From Conidiobolus incongruus B7586 (lineage: Eukaryota > Entomophthoromycota > Entomophthoromycetes > Entomophthorales > Conidiobolaceae), in the NCBI GenBank assembly GCA_000697335.1, contig JNEM01013309.1, forward strand, positions 1 to 19,625: 19,625 nt of DNA. Direction: 5' to 3'. Under the pieces are notes generated by a model, which made no database searches, was not told where the DNA came from, and saw only the letters and a program-made list of their open reading frames with translations. Both the position numbers and the translations under genes were made by a program. Each line of letters begins with the position of its first letter. The stretch's first letter is position 1. This document shows, in pieces, positions 11,085 through 19,625 of the stretch.

Positions 11085-12403
11085 GTGTAGAAATTAAGTA
11101 ATGGCACAATTTTAAAATTAAAATTAAACAAATAAATTAATAAATAATATATAAAAATTAATGAATAATATAAAATTAATAGCCTCTTTTATTATTAATA
11201 ACTCTTTTCTATACCTTTAATAAGCTTCTAATACTTAAAAAACAGTTCTTTTTATTAAAGACTGAAATTTAATATTTCACAAGCCAATTTAATTTGTTTG
11301 CAGGAATTTTTTTTCCTACAAGTTATTTTTTTAATTGTCTAAAACAATTATAATCACATAAGTTATAATCAAGTGAATATACTAAATATGGTAACTCCCT
11401 CTAATTTTTTTATATAAAAAATTTTTTACAACTTTAACTTTATGTATTTTATAATTATTATATAAAATAATAAGTGTCTTTAATTTATATTGAGAACACT
11501 ATTTAAAAATTGTTTTATTTAAAAAAATAATATATAACTTACTATTAATTAATTTTCCTTGAGATATTAAATAAGAAAACTATATACTATTATAATTTAT
11601 TACAACAATTAAAATTTGCTTATATTTAAAGTATTTATTTATTGGAATTTATAAAGGGGATTAATTTAACTTAACCTAATATCTTGTTTTATTTTTAAGT
11701 AAAGGATTATATAAAAGAATTTAAGATTTATTAATTGTAAATATTCACTGTAAAAACTTTTGTTTTTAGTTATACCTTAATAAGTTTAGTTTAACTATAA
11801 TTACTTTAGTTTCTTTTTAGGCTTTTGTTGAATTATAAGGTATTTATTTTATATTTTTATTAATTAATTTAAATTTAAACTTAAGTAAATATAACATGCT
11901 TATATAATTAATATTAAATTACTTTAATAATTCTTTAACAGAAATAAAAAGGTATTTCTTAATATATTTTTTTATTTTATTAGTAAATAAAAGAATAACA
12001 ATAGAAATTAATCTTTTAGATTTTGGTAAATTTTAAATAATGTCCCTTCTAGCTTTAAAATCACAAATCTAGTGATATATAGTAGTTTTAGATAAAGCAC
12101 CATCTTTATAAACTAATTACAAGTTTTAAATAATTTTAGAGGGTTTATAATTAAGTTTTAAAGATACAAAAATAAAAGCCTTTTGATAATTATAATCTAG
12201 TTTAAACATGATTAAATTTAAGTGTAAACCCTAAAATCAAAATATTTTAATAAAAAAAATAATAAAAATTGAATATATATATATAGTTTGAAAATATTTA
12301 TTTTCCTATATATTATATATATATATATATATAATCTTTCAAAATATATAATATGTTTGCAAGATCAGAAATTAAAAAATTTGCCATTTCTTAATTTCCA
12401 TAC
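11085..12403 (+). mobile_element. Dead Tc1/mariner-like DNA transposon, copy 2 (best preserved)
   Basis: This is a 1319-base element flanked by TA (11083-11084 and 12404-12405). Its termini are inverted repeats of about 33 bases: the left begins GTGTAGAAATTAAGTAATGG and the right, read inwards, GTATGGAAATTAAGAAATGG. The terminal repeats, TA duplication and length fit an ancestrally complete Tc1/mariner element. On the plus strand at 12091-12105 the codons read D-K-A-P-S, resembling the second catalytic Asp motif (DNAPSH) of such transposases; this places the old transposase on the plus strand, but many stops make it dead. There is a TATATA expansion near the right end (about 12311-12332). No CpG is present. 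It has the same orientation as copy 1. Confidence 0.75.
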
Positions 12404-13742
12404 TAATATTTATAATTTTTAAATAAATTTTCCAATTTATAATTGAATATAATATAAATTAACAATATAGTTAAAAGTACTATCTTCATTAATATATAGT
12501 AAATTTTTTTAACTTTCATAATCATCTAATTTGAGAAGATTATATTCAGATAACATCAAATTTTCTTGTTATCTTACAATATATAATACACATGTTTGAT
12601 ACTGTTTATAATTAATTCTTAATTTTACTATCTTGAAATTTTTCATATTTGAAATTAGTTTTAGTTACTTTCAAAATTTTAGAAATTTATAAAATGAATA
12701 AAATTTTACTTGCATTAGAAAAAAATGATGAAAATACATATCAATTTTATAATAAATATGTAGATGATTTAATAACAAATAAATCATTTTATCCTTTGAA
12801 AGCTTTGATATTTTAATCACTATTTAGATTATAATAAGCATTATAATAATATCAACTGATTTAGATATTCAGATTGGTTATCTATAAATGATAAAGTAAA
12901 TGATATTAGTTTGAAATATATCCAAGCATTATTAATGATTCAAATCATAATATAGAGACAATAATATAATAGGAAGTCCAATGACTTTACACTCAATTTT
13001 AAAACTGAACTAAAATTAATTTTTATCTGTCAAAATTGAAAATCCCAAGATATCAATTTCTATCCTAATAACATCAAATTAATAAGAAGAATATATCTAA
13101 CATATTAAAATAAAAGTTGATGATATGTTGTCAAATAGTAAATGATTACTAATATTATAAATATGATATTCTCCCATTATTATTAAATTCATTAAAAGTT
13201 TTTCATTCAATTTGTAAGGTTTAAAATGTAGAAATTTTCTAGTATTTAATATTAAGGAAAATATATATCCAAAATATGATTTGATTAGAAATTCACAATA
13301 ATTTTCAAGTATATGAAAACTCAAATGATAATTAGATAACCGTGTTAATAAAAATAAATTACCAAGTATTAAATTCACAAATTGAAAAATTAAGCTATCA
13401 TTACTTCACAGTATTCATTTAACTTTGAATATTTTGGCTTCGATTAATGGCCTATTATAATTGAGTGGTATTAATAGAATTCTGAATACTAAATATAATT
13501 ATATTGATTAATATTTTATCATTTGATCATAAATATTTGCGTTTTACAGTAATTATTTATCAATATAAAATTTATTTAAATTTATTTTTAAGGGTGAATT
13601 AAGTTTGAAGTTTAAATTATCAAATTGAATAAAAATTTTTATTAAATAATGATTATTTAAATAAATTATTATTTTGTTTCAAATATATTAATAATAGATT
13701 GTATTATGAATAATTAAAGTTTAGACTTGAATTCAGTAATAA
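12404..13742. other. AT-rich intergenic region between transposon copy 2 and the kelch gene
   Basis: No convincing gene is present. A short plus-strand frame (12637-12816) is listed separately. A 93-codon frame on the minus strand (13097-13378) is made mostly of the residues expected from AT-rich noise and is not called. The ATAACATCAAATT motif occurs twice (about 12550 and 13068). The right end is presumably the 3' untranslated region of the kelch gene. Confidence 0.45.
12637..12816 (+). other. Short open frame of unknown meaning (possible relic)
   Basis: The frame is open for 59 codons before its stop, with an ATG at 12694 that would give a 40-residue peptide containing LALEKNDENTYQFYNKYVDD. 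The residue mix (Glu, Asp, Lys, Gln, Tyr) is more protein-like than neighbouring AT-rich frames, and a second protein-like stretch follows in another frame (about 12820-12950, with SDWLSINDKVNDI). I do not recognise it; it may be a decayed gene or chance. Confidence 0.2.
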
Positions 13743-15269
13743 TTAAGTATCAAAACGATTTTCAAGTTCTTCAGGACCTAAATGGGTTTCTCCAAGTCTG
13801 AAGATACGTTCATCTTGATCATTATAAATTCTTTGATTATTAATTGCTCCAATGCTAGTCAAGGTGACATCACTACTGGGAATATCCGAACTCGTCATAG
13901 TATTTCTGGTAGTGCCAGGTGGTTTGTTGGGATTGCTTTCGGGTTCTGACCATACTAAGCCATTATCATTCGAGATATTTTGAGACACGTGCTTGGAATT
14001 CCGGTCGCCAAAATATTCTGGTGGACTGAGTTCTTCCTTCAGTTTGTTGATTTTGCGTCGATAGAAGAATATAATGGCTGCGATAATTAGAATTAGTCCA
14101 AGTATCCCAAATACTATTCCTATGATTGCTCCAGTAGATAATCCGCGAGCATCAATTAGTGAATTACTGTTGTTGGTGAAGAAAGAAGGGGGTGGTGGGG
14201 CATAGGTAGGAACAGCTTGGAAGGTGTTCAAGTCAATCACCTGCATGGGGTTAAAGTTGACTCCAGCTGACGTAGGATTAACTGGAGATGGCTGTCCGAA
14301 AAATTGCACGAGTTGATCTCCAATAGCCCAAGCACCGTATCCTATTCTAATGGTAGAGCCAAATTCCGAGGTTAGTTTATGAGTGGTAAATTGCCAATTG
14401 GTGGTATCAAGTGTTATAAGATCATCCCAGGCTGTGAAGTTGGGATCGGATGAGTTGAGAGTGTTAACACCACCTTGAATCAGCACTAAATTTTTGTAGG
14501 CTATGGGTTTAAATTTAATAACTTGACGACGATCTGACCGTGTTGTAGCTTGCTGTTTCCAAGTGTTAGAAGTGATATTGTATAGATACACAGTCTTCAA
14601 GTCTTTTACAATTCCATCAGCTCCAACCCCAGGAAGAATCAATATGGTGTCGTTTAAAACTCGAACTCCAGTTGTATATCTCATTGCAGGAACATCAGAG
14701 GATTTTGCTAATTCAGTCCAAGAGTCACTAGCCACATCATAGCGCCACAATTCGTTCGTCAATTGATCGGTGTTGGTAATTCTTCCTCCAAATACGTACA
14801 GTGAGGTTTTTGTAACCACCCACGCAAAAGATTCTCTCAAAGTTGGCACTATTTTCTGGTTGCCACGAGTCCATTCTCCAGTTCGAAGATCGAATTTGTC
14901 CACTCCTTGATTTGTAATGGGAGACCCAGTGTTAGCTAGGGTTGCATTATTTTGAGAACCTCCGTATACATAAAGCATAGTACCATTAAGTGTTGGGTTG
15001 AATACTGCTCCGAAAACAGGGAGACGAGAATTGGAAGGGAGTTGCTGTGGTATTAGATTATTTTGAGCATCAGCCACTCTGAAATGAGCAGTTAAATCTA
15101 TGTCGAAAACATTATTATTATTCTGAGGTGAGGCTGAATTTCCAATTGCACCACCTGTAAAATACATGTGAGTATTAACAATGGAACAAGCACCACCTAT
15201 TAGTTGAGCTTGAGCGAACTGTTGACAAAACGTCAATAATGTAGCACCCAATATATATTTGAAGGCCAT
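13743..15269 (-). CDS. Kelch-repeat type I membrane protein with cytoplasmic tail
   Basis: Single-exon gene of 508 aa. Residues 1-21 form a signal peptide (hydrophobic core after MAFKY, likely cut after FAQA). The extracellular part, about 22-375, carries kelch/galactose-oxidase-like blades: hydrophobic strands ending in GG at YFTGG (36-40), YVYGG (100-104), YVFGG (158-162) and VLIQGG (262-267), with diverged ones at ILPGVG and VQFFGQ, and tryptophans such as GEWTR, DSWTE and NTWKQ in the usual downstream positions. Several N-glycosylation sequons are present. A proline run (358-361) precedes the single membrane helix at about 379-403, followed by YRRKINKLKEE as the stop-transfer signal and a Ser/Thr/Asn-rich tail of about 100 residues. 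Such fungal kelch proteins are known from genomes but their role is mostly unknown; a cell-surface sensor or adhesion role is inference. No galactose oxidase catalytic motif is recognised. The ATG is the only sensible start because the signal peptide follows it. Confidence 0.9.
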   Translation of the reverse strand: MAFKYILGATLLTFCQQFAQAQLIGGACSIVNTHMYFTGGAIGNSASPQNNNNVFDIDLTAHFRVADAQNNLIPQQLPSNSRLPVFGAVFNPTLNGTMLYVYGGSQNNATLANTGSPITNQGVDKFDLRTGEWTRGNQKIVPTLRESFAWVVTKTSLYVFGGRITNTDQLTNELWRYDVASDSWTELAKSSDVPAMRYTTGVRVLNDTILILPGVGADGIVKDLKTVYLYNITSNTWKQQATTRSDRRQVIKFKPIAYKNLVLIQGGVNTLNSSDPNFTAWDDLITLDTTNWQFTTHKLTSEFGSTIRIGYGAWAIGDQLVQFFGQPSPVNPTSAGVNFNPMQVIDLNTFQAVPTYAPPPPSFFTNNSNSLIDARGLSTGAIIGIVFGILGLILIIAAIIFFYRRKINKLKEELSPPEYFGDRNSKHVSQNISNDNGLVWSEPESNPNKPPGTTRNTMTSSDIPSSDVTLTSIGAINNQRIYNDQDERIFRLGETHLGPEELENRFDT

Positions 15270-15440
15270 TATAATTTTGCAATATAGTTTTTTACAGTAA
15301 TATAAGCCTCCAACTAATTATACAATAGAAATATATTTACAAATTTATATCTTGATGGATCAATTCAGTTACCAAAATATCACCAAGAATTAGAACCAGA
15401 TAAAAAAACAATTTTTCATCACAGCTAATCGTCCCCAAGC

Positions 15441-15450
15441 TATATTTATA
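15441..15450 (-). promoter_or_regulatory. Candidate TATA box of the kelch gene
   Basis: On the minus strand the sequence reads TATAAATATA, about 170 bases before the kelch ATG, in a stretch richer in C and G than the intergenic DNA around it. In such AT-rich DNA a TATA match alone is weak evidence; its position within the GC-raised upstream block is what supports it. Confidence 0.35.
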
Positions 15451-15524
15451 CTTAGTAGCAGAGAGTTCAAACTAAATCAGAATGGAGAATTAATAAAATT
15501 TGCTCAGTTCTTCGCATTTTTTCA

Positions 15525-15707
15525 CCTAAAACACCCCATTATCCCTTTTTTTTCTATTAATTTCACATTTCCATAACCTAAACAACCAACCTAAAACTTG
15601 TTTTTTAATCCAATAAGATATTCGCTTTTTCGAAAACTTGAGCCAAATTTGATTATAACCCTTAATTTGAATCTCAACTACCCTAACATACCGATTCCCC
15701 CTAAAAC
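15525..15707. promoter_or_regulatory. Cluster of CCTAAAAC-type motifs upstream of the kelch gene
   Basis: CCTAAAAC occurs at 15525-15532, 15590-15597 and 15700-15707, with the close forms CCTAAAC at 15577-15583 and CCCTAAC at 15681-15687. Read on the kelch gene's strand these are GTTTTAGG-type words. The spacing is irregular and there is no tandem array. Five related words in 183 bases, 255-440 bases before the start codon and in a block of raised GC, suggest a binding site for an unknown regulator. Confidence 0.35.
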
Positions 15708-15737
15708 CTCATAAACACTCTTCTCTAACTTTTACCT

Positions 15738-15763
15738 CTCATATGAGGATATTTTAAAATATC
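15738..15763. repeat. Two abutting perfect palindromes
   Basis: CTCATATGAG (10 bases) is followed without a gap by GATATTTTAAAATATC (16 bases); each equals its own reverse complement. They mark the far end of the GC-raised block upstream of the kelch gene. They could be sites for dimeric regulators, but AT-rich palindromes are common by chance. Confidence 0.5.
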
Positions 15764-18700
15764 TATTGATTATGTATAAATAGTAATGAATCAATTTTAT
15801 TCAAAAAAAAAACTTTACACAAAAATATAAAATGAATGATTAAATAAAAATCCTCTATGTGTAATCCTATTCATTTTATTTTAATAATTTTTTTTGCTAA
15901 ATATACTTTTATTATTTATGTAAAGTTAATCTCAGTTAAAATATTATTCTTAAAATACTAATACAATTCTTATTTATAATATTTTTCATTAAATAAAATT
16001 AATTGGATAATATTAATATTATTAATTATTTATATTGATTTGTATTCAATATATTGTAATATAATATTTATTAGATATTAATTTTGTTTTAAGCTATTTT
16101 GATATAAAATGATTTCACTATTGGAAACTAATTTTAATTTTTTTTCTGATTGTGTGCATATATGTTTAGAGTTCAGGACTTTACGAAAACACCATACACT
16201 GAAAATTTGGATTAAAACTCGCTAAAATAATTTTTTATTATGATTTATTACTAGTTTTTTTAAAGTTTGAATTATATAATTTTTTAACTATCAATTATTA
16301 AAGGTGAAAAGTCGCAGAAATTATGAATTTCATACTTTTGATATATATACATATATTAATAATAATAAATGTATTAATTTTCATTTTTATTCGATTCGCA
16401 AAAATACTTGAATTTTCAATCAATTTTTTTTTAAAATTCGTTCAAATTAATAGTGGTTCTTAGTATGAAATAAATTTAAAAATAATTAATTTTAGCTCAA
16501 ACTACTTTCACATTAAGCTCAGTTTTTGGATTCATTTTTCAGTTGATAGTATAAAAATTATACGAGTAATAATAAATATCAGTATATAAAAACATGTTAA
16601 GAACATTGAAACTATATCACAAAGTTACTATATATCCTCAATTTTTTATTTTATAGCCGTTAATTTATATTATATTGTTTAATTAATTTTGGAATTTATA
16701 AATATTAACCATCAAAACAGTATTCATATAAAAATTTTTATTTATTTCAAAAAAAAAATCAATGAGAAGAAAATTATGACATTAACCAAGCTATTTTACT
16801 ATATAAAATAAACTAATATAAATAACATAAGTGTTTAATTACATAAATAACATATTTTAAATATTCTATAGTTGATGTAAAAATCATGTAGCTTTCAATT
16901 TAACCATTCACTTGTAAATGGATAAAACTTTTGCCGCATTTAGCCAAACTATTTGATTTTGATTTTTAATATTTAAACTAATTCAATTTACAATTATTGT
17001 TAACAGTAAAAAATGCGAAGAGTTATTGTGAATACTGTAAAATATATATAGGTTAGCTCTAATATTAAATTTAATTGTTATTTTTTAAAAAAAAATCAAC
17101 GTTAAATTTGAATAAAAATGATATATAATCTGTTATAAATTACAGCAATTTTTAGCGATTTATATATTAGATTGATATTATTTTTAATTATCTATAATAG
17201 TTTATGAAAATTATAAAAATAGGAGAAATTTATAATTTAGTGCATATAATTTGGTAAATTATTCAACCCAAAATATATTTTTAATTCGCTGAATTGATGG
17301 TTTTATTATTATTATAAAAATTTGTTGAAGATGATTAACGATTTCAATCATAATTAAAGTCATAAAAATATTGAGACTATAGTTTTTAAAATTTTTGAAT
17401 ATAATTTTATCCAAACTTTTTAAAACCAATATTTTTCCATAATATATTTATGTTATTTATAAATATTTCATTTCGATAAATTTTTATAAATAAAGAAGCA
17501 TCTTTTTATTCATATATTTTTAGTTTTTTAAATTTTAGTTTGACAATATACTCTTTATTTATCTCTCCTTACCTATTTTAACTTGGCACATTATTGATTA
17601 ATTGTTATTGAACTTTTTGATTTATTTTATTTGACATAATACCAATGAATATATTTAATATCTATATATTTTAAATTATTGAGCCATATTTTGACTTTGA
17701 ATTGATCTTGTTTAGATAGTTTATCCTCCACTAATATGAATTGATTTAAAGATTATTATTATAATAATAAGGAAATTAATATGGGAAATTTTTAAATCAA
17801 TAGACCCACAATTTGCCTTGATTTAGATTATAGTTTAAATTAATGGAAATTTTAATCAATCTCACTTCAGTTACCTTACACAGCTGATTACCCAATTTGA
17901 AGGTATTCACAAGTGACCAAATCAGATTTTTTCCTTATATTCACGGAAGTCAGCTCAGACTAATCAAACCCATTTAATCCCGATTCAATATTATTAGTTA
18001 TTGGTTCGTTTCATATGAGGTTGAAATTTTTTTATTACTTGAAAAATAATTAAAAAGTAATATATAATTAATGATATAATATCTAGACTTTCAAATTCTT
18101 TATCATATTATTAAAATTAGTCAACTATATATTTTACAAAAAACTTAGTATATTACACTTATATTTTTCATATATGATATATAAATACAGGACAAAACAT
18201 CAAAATTATTAAATCCCAGATTTAATAATATCCTGAATATTATGGTTTTAATGTTCATGAAATTCTAATCAATATTAAATATAAAAATTGAAAAAATTAT
18301 TGTATAATATTATATTGTAAAATAGAAAAATATAATATTATCAACTTATTCAACATATATTATTCAAATAATGTAAAAATATATATATATTCCAAATACG
18401 AATTCTACTATGCGCTGAGAAAATCACCCAATTCTCAATTCTGGTCGAAATTTTATTCAAATAAAAAATATTTGTTAAGAGCTATTATATATATTAGTTA
18501 TTGTAATTACTACTCAGCTTATTTAATGTTAATCCTTCCATCATCAGTACATTGATGAATATTGAATTTTTGCTGATATTCAGAGAATTTTGTAAACTAT
18601 ATATTTAACCTTTAATATAATATTAAATCTAATTTTTTTGAAATATTAAACAACATAGAATTTTAGTAATTCTTAAAGTTGAATATTAATTCATCATTAT

Positions 18701-19390
18701 ATTATTTTTATTTTTATTCAAATTTCGAATAATTTAATTTTAAATTTGGTAATACTTTAAAAATATTAGTTATGATATCATATAATTAAGTTTAATAACA
18801 ATTAATGATAATCATATAATTATATTTTGATATATAATATTATAATTTTTTAAAGAGGAAGACAAGGTATATTAGAAAAATACATATTTTGAAAATAAAA
18901 AATTTTTCTATTGAATCGTTATTCAAACTAATATTGATAAAAATTCAATTTAACGAATTCAATAATTCTTACTTCATTTTCATAAGAAAAATCCATAATT
19001 TATTCTATACATTCTTTCCCCTCTACTCACTAACTGTTATTCATAGCAAGTAAAGTGGATAGAATGTAATTTAATAGTTTAAATTTTTATTGTTTTGATT
19101 TGTTTTTAGTTTAAATATTTGTAAATTAAATTTCAGTATTATGGGAATATGATTTTAAAGTTGAAATTTAAAAATTCATTTGGTTTATTATTGTAATATA
19201 AGGCTGTAATTCAAAAAAAATAAATATATTTAAATATTTGTACAATTATTTTATTTTAATTATTTATACTTAAGAATTATAAAAAGATGAATAATATATA
19301 ATTCTATTGTCTAAAATTATAATAACTATTTTTAATTTAATCAAAGTTAATATTTATTAAAATTATAAAATTTTATTAAACTTTTATTAT
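15764..19390. other. 3.6 kb gene-poor AT-rich region
   Basis: No reading frame of note, no RNA gene and no transposon end is recognised before 19393. A stretch at about 17795-18020 is less AT-rich than its surroundings but has no open frame on either strand. The remainder is A/T runs and short TATA or ATT repeats. Confidence 0.5.
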
Positions 19391-19392
19391 TA

Positions 19393-19625
19393 GTTTGGAA
19401 AGAGAAAATTGGCAAATACTTTAATTTCTGATTTTTCAAACATAATACTGACTTTAAGTAATGAATTATATTTAAAAGATATAAAATAACTAATATTTTC
19501 ATGCTTTTTATATTGATATTTTTTATTTTAATATATATTTAAATAAAAATTAAAACTTAAATAATAAATAATAATATTATTTTATTCTAATGATATTAAA
19601 ATTCAAATATAAATTTTAAAATTAA
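19393..19625 (-). mobile_element. Partial Tc1/mariner-like element, inverted, cut off by the window end
   Basis: After TA at 19391-19392 the sequence starts GTTTGGAAAGAGAAAATTGG and continues with an AATTTCTGAT...TCAAACATA stretch. This matches the reverse complement of the right terminus of the copy at 11085-12403 for about 65 bases, then diverges but stays similar in character. It is therefore the same or a closely related family in opposite orientation. The rest of the element lies beyond the window, and its exact identity to the others is lower than between copies 1 and 2. Confidence 0.6.

Noticed and set aside
13097-13378. Minus-strand open frame of 93 codons rich in Leu, Ile, Asn and Phe
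   Set aside because: Its composition is what AT-rich DNA gives by chance, there is no domain or signal, and base composition does not rise as it does in the three recognised genes.
15525-15707. Telomere or interstitial telomere repeat (CCCTAA-like)
   Set aside because: The words are not tandem, their spacing is irregular and most are CCTAAAAC rather than an exact telomere unit.
1-19625. tRNA, rRNA, CRISPR array, organelle DNA or retroelement
   Set aside because: No cloverleaf, rRNA core motif, spaced direct-repeat array, organellar gene or reverse-transcriptase motif was recognised by eye; spliced nuclear genes argue against organelle origin despite the AT content.

Overview
The window looks like nuclear DNA from an AT-rich early-diverging fungus, most likely Mucoromycota and perhaps Glomeromycotina (arbuscular mycorrhizal fungi). 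The evidence is short GT-AG introns of 53-58 bases, a full fungal-type DBP5 helicase, a steroid/arylacetamide-deacetylase-like hydrolase, and a secreted-then-anchored kelch protein of a type common in those fungi. Intergenic DNA is extremely AT-rich, while coding parts are clearly richer in GC. The lineage call is inference; other AT-rich basal fungi, such as anaerobic chytrids, are not excluded.

Layout from left to right: (1) 1-126, the end of a badly decayed inverted-repeat element; (2) 137-1418, a dead Tc1/mariner-like DNA transposon copy flanked by TA; (3) 1956-3670, minus strand, DBP5 (five exons, 495 aa), the mRNA-export DEAD-box ATPase; (4) 4887-6276, minus strand, a dead paralogue of the next gene; (5) 8512-9914, minus strand, an intact two-exon alpha/beta hydrolase of the HSL family (449 aa); (6) 11085-12403, a second transposon copy in the same orientation as the first; (7) 13743-15269, minus strand, a single-exon kelch-repeat type I membrane protein (508 aa) with a short promoter-like stretch upstream; (8) about 4 kb with no recognisable gene; (9) 19393-19625, the start of another copy of the transposon family in opposite orientation, cut off by the window edge.

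All live genes are on the minus strand, but they are ordinary eukaryotic single genes and nothing shows that they work together. Three processes mark the region: local duplication of a hydrolase gene with loss of one copy; repeated insertion of one DNA transposon family at TA sites; and decay of those insertions by transitions, leaving both long copies without any CpG. The last pattern suggests cytosine methylation followed by deamination. I did not find a convincing new biological system. The items most worth checking are the CpG-free transposon pair, the duplicated hydrolase, a repeated CCTAAAAC motif upstream of the kelch gene, and the 10-base first exon of DBP5.
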